This document shows positions 1 to 10,199 of a stretch of DNA of 64,000 nucleotides, piece after piece; position 1 is the stretch's first letter; each line of letters starts with the position of its first letter. The notes under the pieces are model-generated. The model was given only the letters and a program-made list of their open reading frames with translations, ran no database searches and was not told where the DNA came from. This stretch comes from Streptacidiphilus sp. 4-A2 (lineage in GTDB: Bacteria > Actinomycetota > Actinomycetes > Streptomycetales > Streptomycetaceae): NCBI GenBank assembly GCA_014284505.1, contig JAAFYY010000001.1:2356001-2420000 (forward strand), given 5' to 3'. The position numbers and the translations under genes were made by a program.

Positions 1-198
1 TCGCAGCGGCTGCCGCGGTTGCGTGGGTGGTGGCTGCCGGCGCAAGAGACACTGCGACGCGGATTTCAGTCGGTCGGCCGGACGTGGCAGGACGGGTGTC
101 GAAGCCCGCGGCCTCAGGGCGAGTCCCGGCCAGGAAGTCGGGATGCGGCTGAAGCCGTGCGCGTTGGTCCGGGGCCGCTGATGGAGGGAGCGCGGGCC

Positions 199-996
199 AT
201 GCCTGAGGGGGATTCCGTCTTTCAGGTGGCCCGTCGGTTGCAGGATGCTCTGGCAGGTCGTCCGCTGACATTCTCCGACCTCCGCGTCCCCGCTCATGCC
301 ACCGCCGACCTGTCCGGACGCTCGGTGCTTGAGGTGGTGCCCAGGGGCAAACACCTGCTCACCAGGATCGACGGCGGTCTGACTCTGCACACCCATCTGC
401 GCATGGACGGCAGCTGGCGGGTCTATCCGGCAGGGAAACGGTGGAGCGGCGGCCCGGACTGGCAGGTCCGAGCCGTGCTCGGTAACGCCGAGGCCACGGC
501 GGTCGGTTATCGCCTGCCAGTGGTCGAGCTGCTGCGCACCACCGAGGAGGAGTCGGCCCTCGGACACCTTGGGCCCGACCTCCTGGGACCGGACTGGGAC
601 CCGCATGAGGCACTGCGCCGACTGGCCGCGCAACCGGATCGGCCGCTCGCCCTGGCACTCCTGGACCAGCGCAATCTCGCCGGCATCGGCAACGTCTATG
701 CCAACGAGCTCTGCTTCCTGGCCCGCGCAAGCCCCTGGACCCGAGTGGACCTCACCCCAGGGCTGGAGCGCCTGGTCCGGCTCGCCCACCAGTTGCTGAT
801 GGTCAACCGCCTGCGCAGCCACCGGGTCACCACCGGCGACTCCAGGGCTGATCGTCGGCATTGGGTCTACGGGCGCGCCCGGCAGCCGTGCCGCCGCTGC
901 GGCACACGCATCCGGACGTCCACCATCGGCTCGCCCCCGGAGCAGCGGATCGTGTTCTGGTGCCCGAGCTGTCAGCACGGCCCGCAGGGCGAGTAG
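199..996 (+). CDS. Fpg/Nei family DNA glycosylase (endonuclease VIII-like)
   Basis: Base-excision repair enzyme that removes oxidised pyrimidines and nicks the abasic site. The ATG at 199 is preceded by GGAGGGAG and gives the N-terminus MPEGDSV. The Pro2-Glu3 pair supplies the catalytic imino group and acid in this family, so the longer in-frame extension upstream is not used. The helix-two-turn-helix segment is visible (LAGIGNVYANELCF), and the C-terminus has a four-cysteine zinc finger (CRRCG, then CPSC). The length of 265 residues is normal for the actinobacterial Nei group. The next gene starts 290 bases downstream. Which Nei paralogue this is cannot be told from the sequence alone. Confidence 0.93.
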   Translation: MPEGDSVFQVARRLQDALAGRPLTFSDLRVPAHATADLSGRSVLEVVPRGKHLLTRIDGGLTLHTHLRMDGSWRVYPAGKRWSGGPDWQVRAVLGNAEATAVGYRLPVVELLRTTEEESALGHLGPDLLGPDWDPHEALRRLAAQPDRPLALALLDQRNLAGIGNVYANELCFLARASPWTRVDLTPGLERLVRLAHQLLMVNRLRSHRVTTGDSRADRRHWVYGRARQPCRRCGTRIRTSTIGSPPEQRIVFWCPSCQHGPQGE

Positions 997-1285
997 GCCC
1001 ACCTCACGGCCGGCCGGGCAACTCGTCGGCTCCGTGATCCCGCTCGCCCTCCACCGGCTCGTCCCCGGGCGCCCGCGCGCGCAGGTGAACAGGGCAGGGA
1101 GCCTCCCGGGGCCGGGTTCACGCGACTCGCCCCGCAGCCAACCGGGCAGCGCCGCAAGGCGTCGCCCCCCCAGAGCCGTACGCGAGGCGCCGGAGTCCGA
1201 AGCTGCGTCGTGGCACGACGAGATGACTGCTCAGGGTAGTCTTCTGGCTACCCAATGCATTCGTCGGACGGCACAAGGCGGACCC

Positions 1286-2571
1286 GTGGCATCGACAGGA
1301 ACGGCGCACAGCGATGTCATCGTCATCGGAGCCGGACTGGCCGGGCTTGCCTGCACTGCGGACCTCCTTCGCGCCGGACTCACCGTGCGACTGCTGGAGG
1401 CTTCGGACGCGGTCGGCGGCCGCATGCGGACCGACACTGTGGACGGGTTCCGGCTCGACCGGGGTTTCCAGGTGTTCAACACCTCGTACCCGCAGGTGAA
1501 ACGACGTTTTGAGCTGTCGACGCTGATGCTTCGGCCCTTCACCCCGGGCATGCTGCTGGAGCACGGTGGCAGGCGCGTGCGGCTCGGCGACCCCACCCGC
1601 CGTCCTGGCCCCAGCGCCGACCTGCTCCCGGGCCGGTTCGCTTCCGCGCGCGATCTGGGCGCGCTCGCCCTGCTCAGCACATGGGACCTGCTCGCGCCCG
1701 CGGCATTGCTGCGTCGCGGACCGGAAACCACCACACGCGAGGCGCTGTCCGCGGCCGGCATCTCCGACGGGCTGGTCGAGTCCTTCTTCCGGCCGTTCCT
1801 CTCCGGCGTGTTCCTTGAGGACAGCCTGGAGACATCGAGCCGGTTCTTCCATTTGGTCTGGCGCAGTATGTTGCGGGGAAGCCTGTGCCTGCCCGCGGGC
1901 GGCATCGGCGCAGTTCCCGAGCAATTGGCGGCCGCGCTGCCGAACGGGACCCTGCGCCTGGAAGCCCCGGTGCTGCGGCTTGAGGACACGGGAGTCGTCC
2001 TGGGCGACGGCACCGAGTTGAGCGCCGACGCACTGGTGGTGGCCACCGGCGCGCGCGACGCCCGCGCGCTGCTCCCGGGACTGGGATCCCGGGCGGCCGA
2101 AGCACCACGACGCACTACCACGCGGCCACGCACTCACCACTGGCCGAACCGACACTCCTGGTGGACGGGAGCGGCCCCCTGCTCCACACCGCCGTCCTGA
2201 CCGAAGTCTCACCGACCTACAGTGCCGACGGTCGGGCCCTGGTCTCCAGTTCCCTGCTCGCCACCGAAGCCGCCGAAGCCGCCGAAGCCACCGAAGCCAC
2301 CGGCATCCCTGGACAGGAGGCAGCCGTGCGGGCCCGGCTCGGCGAGCTCTACCGGACGGACACCACCGGTTGGGAATACCTCGGCAGCCGCACCGTTGTC
2401 GATGCACTGCCGGCCATGCCGGCGCCGCACCAGTTGACTTCCAGCACCCGGGTGGGGCCGCGCCGCTACGTCTGCGGAGACCACCGGGCCACGGGCTCCG
2501 TCCAAGGAGCGCTGGCCTCGGGCAGCAGGGCAGCCCGCGAAGTCCTTGCCGATCGGCTGCGGAGTACCTGA
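1286..2571 (+). CDS. FAD-dependent amine-oxidase-like oxidoreductase, one frameshift
   Basis: NAD(P)/FAD-binding flavoprotein of the amine oxidase/phytoene desaturase type. The GTG at 1286 follows AAGGCGG. The dinucleotide motif VIVIGAGLAGLACTADL is followed by a second flavin motif, EASDAVGGRMRTD, typical of monoamine-oxidase-like folds. The frame is lost near 2095-2110 and resumes in another frame (HSPLAEPTLLVDG, then the C-terminal FAD contact YVCGDHRATGSVQGAL). One base change restores a protein of about 428 residues. A short Glu-Ala repeat (GCCGAAGCC-like units, about 2270-2303) sits in a surface loop. The substrate is unknown. Confidence 0.82.
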
Positions 2572-2934
2572 CGGGACGCCAGCGGCCTTGCCAATCCGGC
2601 AGAGACGTAGTCCACGACAGATTCTGACGACGACACCCGACCCCGCGCCCGGTTCACAGCCGAGCACGCGGCCCGGCTCCAGCGGTGGTGTTCACCGGGC
2701 ATCGTTGACCAGGCGGGGCCGGTCAGCTCAGCGTCAGTTGATTCCTATGCGGTCCCCCGGAAGATCGTGGCACCACCGTGGACGGCGTGCGGGTGGGCCT
2801 CCTGGTCTCGCAGGGTTGGACACCCGAGCGGATGCCGTGAACTGCTGCTCCGATCTGAGTACTTGTACTCAGGCAAACGCCTCACGGCCCCGGGCACAAT
2901 ACGGAACCACACCTGTCAGCAGAGGAGCGGATGC
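2572..2934. other. Intergenic region with operator-like palindrome
   Basis: No credible gene is seen. The stretch carries the perfect palindrome at 2855-2872, described separately, and the ribosome site AGAGGAG at 2921-2927 for the next gene. Confidence 0.5.
2855..2872. promoter_or_regulatory. Perfect inverted repeat upstream of a membrane protein gene
   Basis: CTGAGTAC, two T residues, then GTACTCAG: 8-bp perfect arms with a 2-base centre, 63 bases upstream of the GTG at 2935. Size and position fit a dimeric repressor operator. The regulator is not identified and no regulator gene lies alongside. Confidence 0.55.
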
Positions 2935-3750
2935 GTGAGTCAGCCAGTGGAAGACTCGCACCCTCGGGTCCGGCGAAGGCGTGGGCCGGCTCTTGCGGGC
3001 GGCTGTTGTCTCGGCGTCTTCGCCCTCTTCGGCCTTGTCGTGTTCGGCCTGCAGTACGCCCTGCATTCCGCTCACGACCTGTCCACATCGGCGCCCATGC
3101 CGGATGTCTCCGCCGTCGCCAGATCCGGTGCCGTCGACGAAGCCGACAGCAACGCCACGATCGGTCTTGACAGCCAGATCACGCGCCTTCGGCAGCTCCT
3201 CCCGTGGATACATCCGGTGGCGCGCAAGGTGACCGACTACTGCGACTCCCAGGAGCAAGTGCCCAACGGCATTCACTTCATCAGCAGGACCTCCTGGGGG
3301 CCGATCGAATGCGACCGCACAGTGACCTGGTACGGAAGTTTCGACGGCCCGCTGGCCGGTCAGCTGTCCCGCGTCGACGAGGCGATGGAACGTGCGGGCA
3401 TGAAACCGAACGGCACGCCGATCAGCCGGCTGTACACGCTGGACCACGGGCGAAGCCCCACAGTCGACGCGGCCTACGGCAGTTACGATGCCCCGGAGGC
3501 CGATGTCCAGGTGCCAGGGGTCGGCGTCATCGTCACCCCGGTCTCCGACCCGCAGGGGTTCACTCTCGACGGCCGCGCAGCGCCGGCGCCTCCCGGCCCG
3601 GCGCCGAACGCTTCGCCCGCGGGTGGTCTTGTCTTCCGGGCCCTCACCCAGGTGTCAGCCGTTGAACTGACAGCTGGAGCCCCGTCGCAGGCCTACCTCG
3701 TCAGCCTGACAGTCCAGGAGGCGCCCTACTACACCGACGCCGGCCCCTGA
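2935..3750 (+). CDS. Membrane-anchored protein of unknown function
   Basis: The GTG at 2935 follows AGAGGAG and gives 271 residues. The arginine-rich N-terminus (HPRVRRRRGPALAGG) leads into one membrane segment (about residues 20-40), leaving the rest outside the cell by the positive-inside rule. The exported part has two cysteines (KVTDYCDSQ and PIECDRTVTWYG) that could form a disulfide, and a proline/alanine-rich patch (APAPPGPAPNAS) near the C-terminus. No enzyme motif is seen. It stands alone between unrelated genes. The upstream palindrome suggests it is individually regulated. I do not recognise the family. Confidence 0.7.
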   Translation: MSQPVEDSHPRVRRRRGPALAGGCCLGVFALFGLVVFGLQYALHSAHDLSTSAPMPDVSAVARSGAVDEADSNATIGLDSQITRLRQLLPWIHPVARKVTDYCDSQEQVPNGIHFISRTSWGPIECDRTVTWYGSFDGPLAGQLSRVDEAMERAGMKPNGTPISRLYTLDHGRSPTVDAAYGSYDAPEADVQVPGVGVIVTPVSDPQGFTLDGRAAPAPPGPAPNASPAGGLVFRALTQVSAVELTAGAPSQAYLVSLTVQEAPYYTDAGP

Positions 3751-3924
3751 TTCCTTCTCAGCCCCAGCCACCCGGCCGGGAGTCCGACGACCCGGTGCTG
3801 CCGGTCGTGGCACGCGTCGGTCAGCAGGGAACAGCTGCCGAAGTGGTGTGCTGGTCGTGGACAGCGCGATGCGTCGGGAGAGCGTCCCGAGCGCGCGGGT
3901 TCCGGCGGAGAAGGGGAGATCACG

Positions 3925-4807
3925 GTGGTGGGTGAAGGCAGGCTCGCGACGGCGGCAGGCGTGCCTCCGGAGCGGCGCCGATTTCGCTTCGAGCTCTTCG
4001 ACTGTGCGCTGCACGGCCACCGGCTGGTGGGCGTGGATGCGGCGCAGATTCGGCCGCAGGACGCTTTGCTGGTGCGGGAGAGCGGGGACGGACTGCGCTG
4101 GCACCGCTGCCTGCGCTGCGACGCGTGGCTCGCACTGCCCCTGCCGGAGCGACCGGGCAGACGGTTCCCGCCGCCCCGGGACGAGATCGTGCTCCCGCGG
4201 CGCGGAAAGCAGCTCCGGGAGCTGTACATCCTGCGACTGATCGCACTGGACCGGATCATCCATTTCCTGGTGCTTTCCTTGCTCGCAGTCGGGATCCTCG
4301 GGTTTGCCGCCACGCGCAGTGAGCTTCGCGGCACCTTTTACCGGGTCCTGGACTCCCTGCAGAACGCTGTCGGCGGACCTGGCGGGACATCGGGGCGATG
4401 GTGTACTCACCGATCTGCAGAAGGCCTTCGCCACGAGGAACTCGACCCTTTGGGTCGTCGGCCTGGTGCTGGCCGGCTACGCGGTTCTGGAGGCCGTGGA
4501 GGCGGTCGGACTGTGGCGTGGCAGGCGCTGGGCCGAGTACCTGACCCTGGTCGCGACCGCCATCCTGCTCGTCCCCGAAATCTACGAGCTGAGCAGGCGC
4601 ATCACGGCCACCCGGATCATCGCACTGATCATCAACGTGGCCGTCGTGGTGTATCTGCTCATCGCCAAACGGCTGTTCGGCCTGCGCGGCGGCGGCCGGG
4701 CACTGGCGGCCGAGCGCGAACACGACAACGGCTGGGGTTCGGTGGAACGGGTCTTCCCAGGCGCGCCCGCTGTCCAGGGCCGGAACGACGAAGGCACCGA
4801 TTCCTGA
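3925..4807 (+). CDS. DUF2127 family membrane protein, one frameshift
   Basis: Integral membrane protein of the DUF2127 family, common in Streptomyces and without a known activity. The GTG at 3925 follows AAGGGGAG. The N-terminal soluble part has a CXXC pair (HRCLRCDAW) that may bind metal. The hallmark segment LRELYILRLIALDRIIHFLVL follows, as cytoplasmic helix and first membrane span. The frame breaks near 4380, and the remaining spans (TLWVVGLVLAGYAVLEAVEAVGL, then IIALIINVAVVVYLLIAKRLFG) continue in another frame to the stop at 4807. The restored length of about 293 residues is normal for the CXXC-containing variant. Confidence 0.82.
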
Positions 4808-4852
4808 GGGAGACGTCAGGCGGCCAGAGAGGTGGCGCGCCGTCACGTGCTC

Positions 4853-5647
4853 CTACTCCGGCTGCCAGGCTACGAACTGGTCGAGGACACCCCGGCTGCC
4901 GTCGAGCTTCAGGGAATAGAGCGACGTGCGGTCGTACATGGCAAGGACCAGCTCACTGGCCGAACCCTCGATGGAGGCATCGGACGCCTCCGGCACCTCG
5001 GCGGTGGCGGTGGCCGCAGGTGTGCCGGGGACGGAGAGGCGGGCGGCGCGGGCGCCGTCGCCGGAGAGCCAGTTGCGCCAGGAACGGCCCTCGGTGGCGT
5101 GGTACTCGATGACGGCCGGCTCGTGCGGCCAGGCGGCCGTCGTGGTGCAGAGGGTGAAGAGGAACTCCTCGACGCCGTCGAGTGCCACCTCCTCGGGCAG
5201 CGGCGGGGGCGCCCACGGCCAGCTGGGCATCATAGGTGTGCACCGCGATCTCGTGGAGCTGGTGCCGGGCAACGGCACCGCAGGTCCGTGGCGACTGAGA
5301 CTTGCCCCACCAGGTCCAGCAGCCACGATCCGGTCCGGCCTGACGCAGCGCGTCCAGCAGCAGCTGCGTCGACTCGGCCAGCCAGCCCAGCAGGGCCTCG
5401 CGCTCCCCAGGTGCGGTCGCGGCACCCTGCGGTGCGGCCTTGGCTGTGGCGTCGGGCCCCGCGTCGATGGTGGCGGCCCAGGCGCGGGCCCCTCACCCAG
5501 GTGCTGCGCCAGGTCGAACAGCGTCCACTCGGGGCAGGTCGGCACCTGGACGTCGAGGTCGGGCGCGGAGGTCACCACGGCACGGAAGGCGGTCGATCGC
5601 TCGTCGATCAGTCGCAGCAGGTCAAGGAAGTCCAGAGTCTCATGCAC
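4853..5647 (-). CDS. TIGR03083/maleylpyruvate-isomerase-N type protein, frameshifted
   Basis: Member of the DinB-like mycothiol-dependent superfamily. The N-terminal hallmark is clear: a helix with aspartates and glutamates, then VPTCPEWTLFDLAQHLG, which supplies a metal-binding histidine. The centre (about 5200-5490) is readable only by switching frames. There ALLGWLAESTQLLLDAL and the second histidine region HEIAVHTYDAQLA appear in other frames, so at least two breaks are present. The C-terminal family domain (LPEEVALDGVEEFLFT) returns in the first frame. It is convergent with the DUF2127 gene. The substrate is unknown. Confidence 0.75.
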   Translation of the reverse strand: MHETLDFLDLLRLIDERSTAFRAVVTSAPDLDVQVPTCPEWTLFDLAQHLGEGPAPGPPPSTRGPTPQPRPHRRVPRPHLGSARPCWAGWPSRRSCCWTRCVRPDRIVAAGPGGASLSRHGPAVPLPGTSSTRSRCTPMMPSWPWAPPPLPEEVALDGVEEFLFTLCTTTAAWPHEPAVIEYHATEGRSWRNWLSGDGARAARLSVPGTPAATATAEVPEASDASIEGSASELVLAMYDRTSLYSLKLDGSRGVLDQFVAWQPE

Positions 5648-5765
5648 GCCGAATGTCTACCACCCCACTCCACCGAAGGGACAGCGATTTTCACAGCCTC
5701 AGCGGCGTACGCGGCACCGGGCCGCGCACACCGATGATGCGGTGTCCTCATTCCGAAACGATCAG

Positions 5766-6193
5766 TTATGCCCGTCGTAGTTCGAGCACCGGAATGACGC
5801 GGACTCCGGCGGTCTGACGTTCGTACTCCGCGAAGCCGCGGGTAGCGCCGCGCCTGTTCCGCGTAGACGCGGTCCCGTTCGGTGCCGGTCAGTTCGTGGA
5901 CAGTCACCGGGTACGTCGCGGTGCCGCGTTCGACGCTGCCCTCGTCGGCGGCGGTCAGATTGCGGTACCAGTCCGGGTTGACGGGCGCCCGCCCTTGCTC
6001 GCGAACACGTAGACGATGTCCGGGTCGCTTTCGTGCGGGAGATACATCATGGGAGTGACGTGCTCCTGGCCGCTCTTACGGCCGCGGTGGTGCACCAGGA
6101 CCATCGGGCACCCTCAAAGGGCCCGCCGACGTTGCCCTCGTTGGCGCGGAACTCCTCGATGATCTTCGTGTTCCAGGCGTGCGCGTCGTCCAT
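5766..6193 (-). CDS. Nitroreductase/deazaflavin (F420)-dependent oxidoreductase, three frameshifts
   Basis: Member of the DDN/F420H2-dependent quinone reductase family. The minus-strand ATG at 6193 follows AGGAG and begins MDDAHAWNTKIIEEFRANEG. The family blocks appear in three frames in the right order: MVLVHHRGRKSG, PMMYLPHES, VYVFASKGG, NPDWYRNLTA, then ERQTAGVRVIPVLELRR. Adding one C in the run near 6105 and one G near 5990 restores two of the junctions. The third break is near 5840. The restored protein is about 142 residues, the usual size. Three indels in 430 bases point to sequence error more than decay. Confidence 0.78.
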
Positions 6194-6345
6194 GCCGAAA
6201 CTCCTGTCCCTCACGATCGGGTGATACGGGGAGGCAGACCAAGCCGATCCTCCCTCTCATACAGTTGAGAAGGCGTCACCAGGCCACAGTATTCCCACCG
6301 TCGGGGGAACCGACAGGCCCGACTGGCTGTCCGCTGTCGTCCGCA

Positions 6346-6519
6346 TCAGCACAGCGTGGACCGGTGGACGACCGAACCGTCCTCGATGCTGACCAGGATG
6401 AAGTCGTCCGCGAGCAGCTCGCCCAGGCGGCCCGCGTCGGCGGCGACCAGGGCGTCGAAGAAGCGCTGGTCGAGCTCGGTCAGGGCTGCGCCGTCGCAGG
6501 AGTCAGTCACTGTGGGCAT
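6346..6519 (-). pseudogene. DUF4440/SnoaL-like protein, N-terminal fragment only
   Basis: Begins MPTVTDSCDGAALTELDQ and continues RFFDALVAADAGRLGELLAD DF..., the first alpha helix and strand of an NTF2-like DUF4440 domain. It stops after 57 residues at SVVHRSTLC. The following about 100 bases do not give the missing two thirds of the domain in any frame. It therefore looks like a true truncation, unlike the simple frameshifts nearby. The reading frame itself stays open upstream, so the ATG at 6519 was chosen by family similarity. Confidence 0.5.
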
Positions 6520-6655
6520 GATCGTGTGTTCCGCTCCGTGAGAGAGCGGCTGCCACAGGTGTACGGCAGCCGCTTTCCCGAAGCTACGCCCTGACGTGGG
6601 CGTCAAGGCCGGCGGCGCGTCGGCGTCCAGACGTCTGCGTCCATCTGTCCTCGAC

Positions 6656-7696
6656 TCACCGTGGTTCCGGCTCACCGGCCAGGATCCGCAGCTCCTTGTC
6701 CGGCGCGATGCCGAGCACCGCTCCTTGCAGGCCCTGGGTGTAGGGGTGGTCGAGCGGGCCGCGCTCCTGTACCCAGGCCCAGGTGTCGCGCACGGTCTCG
6801 GCGATCGGGCGGCAGCGCAGACCGGCCCGGGCGGCCGCGCGTGCGTCCGCCCGCCAGATACCGCTGGGCTTCCCTTCTTTGAACTCCGGGTACCAGAGCG
6901 GAAGTTCGCTCCAGGGCTCGACCCCGCCCGCGAGCACCGGCTGGTCGTCCACCCAGACCAGTTCGGCATCCGAGCCGGTGACCGCCACGCAGGCCGACAG
7001 CAGTTCACCGTAGCTGCTCGACCCCGACAGCGAGGTGGTGACAAACCGTCCGCCCACGCCACGCCCCCAGATCCAGCCCGAAGGCCGCGAAGTCCCGGGC
7101 GTCGATCAGCTGGATCGGCAGGTCAGGACGGCCGGGGGCCAGTGTTCGGCCGCCGCGCGCGATCCGCTCCAGCCACCAGGGCAGCCGGCCGATGCTCTCG
7201 TACGGGCCGACCAGCAGGCCGCAGTTGAGGATGGTCGACCGGTCGGTCCCGAACTCGGCGAGTACCGCACGCTCGCAGCCCGCCTTCAGCGCGGTGCTGA
7301 ACGGCAGACCGGGCGGCGAAGCAGCGGGGCAGGGGTGCAGCGGCGACTGCTCGTCGACCGGCCGGTCGGGCCAGTCGCTGAACGCGTGGATCGAGGAGAC
7401 GAAGACGTAGTGGGCGGCGTGCTCGCGCAGCACCCGGGCCGAGGCGGTGACGGTGTGCGGTTGCTGTCCACTGGTGTCGATCACCACGTCCCAACGGCGA
7501 TCGGGACCGGGCGCCCGCCGGCCAGCGCGGCCAGGTCCTCCGCACTCTCGCGGTCACCGCGCACCGTGTCGGCGCCCGGCAGGTCGGGGCCGGAACGGCC
7601 GCGGTTGAACACGGTCACCTCGTGGCCCCGTGTCAGGGCCTCGGTGACGAAGGCGCGGCCCAGGAAAACCGACCCGCCCAGGATGAGGATTCGCAT
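6656..7696 (-). CDS. NAD-dependent epimerase/dehydratase, two frameshifts
   Basis: Extended short-chain dehydrogenase with the N-terminal nucleotide motif MRILILGGSVFLGRAF starting at the ATG at 7696, followed by NRGRSGPDL (NADP-type arginine after strand 2). The frame breaks near 7485 (before VVIDTSGQQPHTV) and near 7050 (before GRFVTTSLSGSSSYGELL). The middle part has YVFVSSIHAFSDW in place of the common SSxxxY arrangement. The C-terminus is intact to the stop at 6656. The restored protein is about 346 residues. The substrate is not predictable. Confidence 0.82.
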
Positions 7697-8001
7697 GCGC
7701 TGATCGTGCCCGCGAAAGGCGGCCCGCGGACCGCGCTTTCGCCCGTGGCTAATCCGCTGACGGCGGATCCACCGCACCCGCAGCGGCCGACGCGCACGGC
7801 CGACCCCATCATCCGACAGCACAGGTGAACGACCTTCGAACGGAAGGCCCAGCCGATGCCGTCCGGCACACCCACCGAAGGGCGACCGGCCCCCATCACG
7901 CCGCCGTGGCCTACAGTCGATCCGAGCGAGCAGCTGGCACCTGGCCGGGAAGCATGATCCCCCCTGGCGCAGTCTCCCGTCCTGACCACAGGAGCGAAAC
8001 C
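7697..8001. other. Divergent intergenic region
   Basis: Lies between the epimerase start (minus) and the amidase operon (plus) and should hold two promoters. The only clear element is the ribosome site CAGGAG at 7988-7993 for the TTG start at 8002. No gene is seen. Confidence 0.4.
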
Positions 8002-8223
8002 TTGTCCTTCGCCGAACTCACGCCGCCGGAGGCGGCCCGCTGGGCGCGCGCGCCGGGCTGGACCTGCCGAGCGCCACGCCCCGTCGCGGCCACCGCCGAC
8101 CAGCTCCTGTCCCTCGTAGCCGTCCTGCGGGAGCTGGACTTCGGGGAAACACCGCCCGCCGCCGCCTACCGCGCGCAAGAAGGCACGCAGAGCCCGGAGG
8201 GCACGCGCGATGCAGCCCTATGA
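8002..8223 (+). CDS. Small amidase-partner protein (GatC/AtzG-like)
   Basis: A 73-residue protein beginning at TTG 8002 after CAGGAG. Its stop overlaps the amidase start by 14 bases, so the two are translationally coupled. The order helix - ADQLLSLVAVLRELDFGETPP - AAAYR is that of the small structural subunits paired with amidases (GatC, AtzG/DUF4089), which end in a proline-rich tail after a leucine helix. Residues 14-24 look out of frame: the alternative reading AAGLDLPSATP fits better, so two compensating indels near 8055-8090 are likely. The function is inferred from context. Confidence 0.6.
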   Translation: MSFAELTPPEAARWARAPGWTCRAPRPVAATADQLLSLVAVLRELDFGETPPAAAYRAQEGTQSPEGTRDAAL

Positions 8224-9609
8224 GCTCTCGCTCGCCGCAGCCGCCGCGCAGATCCGGACCGGGCAGTTGTCGCCCGTGGAACTACTGGACTCGGTCCTCC
8301 GGCGCATCGAGCAGGTGGAACCCCGACTGAACGCCTACGTCGAGGTCGCCACGACGCAAGCGCGCCAAGCGGCGCGTGAGGCCGAACACGAGGCCGCCCA
8401 AGGACGCTACCGGGGCCCCCTGCACGGTGTCCCGGCCGCACTCAAGGACTTGATCGACGTATCCGGCTCACCGACCACCGCCAGCTCCCGGGTCCGGGCG
8501 GGGCACCGTGCGGCGGCCGACAGCACAGTGGCCGCCCGGCTGCGCGCCGCCGGAGCGATCCTGCTCGGCAAGACGCACACCCACGAGTTCGCCTACGGCC
8601 TGACCACCCCGCAGACCAACAACGCCTGGGACCACGGCAAAGTCGCCGGCGGCTCCAGCGGCGGCTCCGCCGTAGCGGTCGCCGCGGGCACCGCGACCTT
8701 CGCGCTGGGCACCGACACCGGCGGGTCGATCCGGGTACCCGCCGCACTCAACGGCGTCGTCGGCCTCAAGCCGACCTACGGACTCGTCCCCCGACACGGC
8801 GTCACCTCGCTGTCCTGGTCGCTCGACCACGTCGGCCCGATCACCCGCACCGTCGAGGACGCGGCCCTGGTGCTCACCGTCCTTGCCGGGCACGACGCGC
8901 GCGACCCGGCCTCCTCGACCGACCCGCCCCCCGGCACCGTCGACTACCGGCCCGACGCCGACTCGGACCTGACCGGCGTGCGCGTCGGCGTGCCGCGCGA
9001 CTACTACGTCGACCACGTCGACCCGCAGGTGGCGACTGCGGTGCGGCGCGCGATCGGGCAGCTCGAAGAACTCGGCGCGCGTCCGGTAGCGGTCGGCATC
9101 CCGATGAGCAGGTACTTCCAGGCCACCCTGTGGGCGCTGGTGGCCCCGGAAGCAGCGGCCTACCACGAGCACACTCTGCGCACAGTCCCCGAGCTGTACC
9201 AGGCAGACGTACGGGTCCTGCTGGAAGCAGGCACGCTGATGGGAGCCGGGGACTACCTGCGCGCCCAGCGCGCCCGCACCCTGATCCGCGGCAGTGGGCC
9301 CGCCTGATGGAAGAGGTCGACGTGATCGCCGCCCCTACTGTCCCGATGACCGCGGTAGCGGCCGGAACGGAAGCGGTCACCTGGCCCGACGGTACGGTCG
9401 AAGGCGTCGCCGACGCCCTGGTCCGCCTGTCCTCCCCGGCCAGCATCACCGGCGTACCCGCGCTGTCCCTCCCCGTCGGCCTGGACCGGGCAGGCCTGCC
9501 GATCGGCATGCAACTGCTCGGCCGACCGTTCGGCGAGCAAGCGCTGCTGCGGATCGGCCGGGCATACGAACAGACACAACCGGCCCGCAAGCCCGCTCCG
9601 GTCCCCTGA
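8210..9609 (+). CDS. Amidase signature family hydrolase, one frameshift
   Basis: Amidase (Ser-cisSer-Lys hydrolase). The catalytic lysine is K79 in AALKDLIDV, the cis-serine is S149 in GGSSGGSA, and the nucleophile is S173 in GTDTGGSIRVPA. The 70- and 24-residue spacings match the family. The frame breaks near 9290, after LRAQRARTLIR, and resumes with RLMEEVDVIAAPTVPMTAV. It ends with GLPIGMQLLGRPFGEQALL, the usual C-terminal block. The restored length is about 466 residues. With its small partner it may act on a small amide, ureido or carboxybiuret-like compound, or be a stand-alone amidase. It is not a GatA in a GatCAB operon, as no GatB is present. Confidence 0.88.
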
Positions 9610-9781
9610 CCACGGCAGCGTCCCTGACCTGGCAGCTGAGACGACGCGGGACCCGGCGCTCGGGAACGCGAAGGTCTCCCCCGTCATCCGTGCACCCCTG
9701 CGGCGGGAGATCGGGGACTACCACGCTGCCACCGGGGCATGAGCGCTCTGCCAGGCTCCGTCATCACCGTGGGAGGACCGG

Positions 9782-10078
9782 ATGGACATCGGACAGGACA
9801 GCGTCGCCGAGGAACTGCGGGCGCGGGCCGGGGTCTTCGTGGACAAGCACGTGGACCTGTGGGTCGCCGTACAGGACGACGGCACCCTGACCCTGGCCGG
9901 ACAGGACCCCGTGGCCGTGTTCGCGGCAGCCGCGGACTGGCTGCGCGAGGGACCCCGGTACACGGTGAAGGACGTACGCTGGGAACACCGGGACGCCGAA
10001 CCCGGCAACGCCCTGCAGCTGCTCCTGTGCCATCCGGCCGACGGGCCCGAGCACCCGGCCGAACTCCCGAAGACCTGA
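9782..10078 (+). CDS. Small protein of unknown function
   Basis: 98 residues, ATG at 9782 after GGAGGACCGG. Acidic and soluble, without membrane segments or cysteine pairs except one near the C-terminus (LLLCHPADGPEHP). It has an alternating strand pattern VDLWVAVQDDGTLTLAGQD followed by a helix, which suggests a small alpha/beta fold. I do not recognise it. It is convergent with the synthetase gene at 10200. Confidence 0.6.
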   Translation: MDIGQDSVAEELRARAGVFVDKHVDLWVAVQDDGTLTLAGQDPVAVFAAAADWLREGPRYTVKDVRWEHRDAEPGNALQLLLCHPADGPEHPAELPKT

Positions 10079-10199
10079 CACGGCGCGGCAAGTACGCCGG
10101 AGTGCAGCAACAGGAGGGGCAGGGAACCCGATGCATCAGATCTCCTGACTGAGTGCCTCGTTGCGGGGTGATCGTCGCCGCCCTGCACGTACCGTTCGC

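Noticed and set aside
2209..2667. Minus-strand ORF with Gly-Phe-Gly repeats (GGFGGFGG)
   Set aside because: It is the reverse complement of the Glu-Ala coding microsatellite in the FAD oxidoreductase gene.
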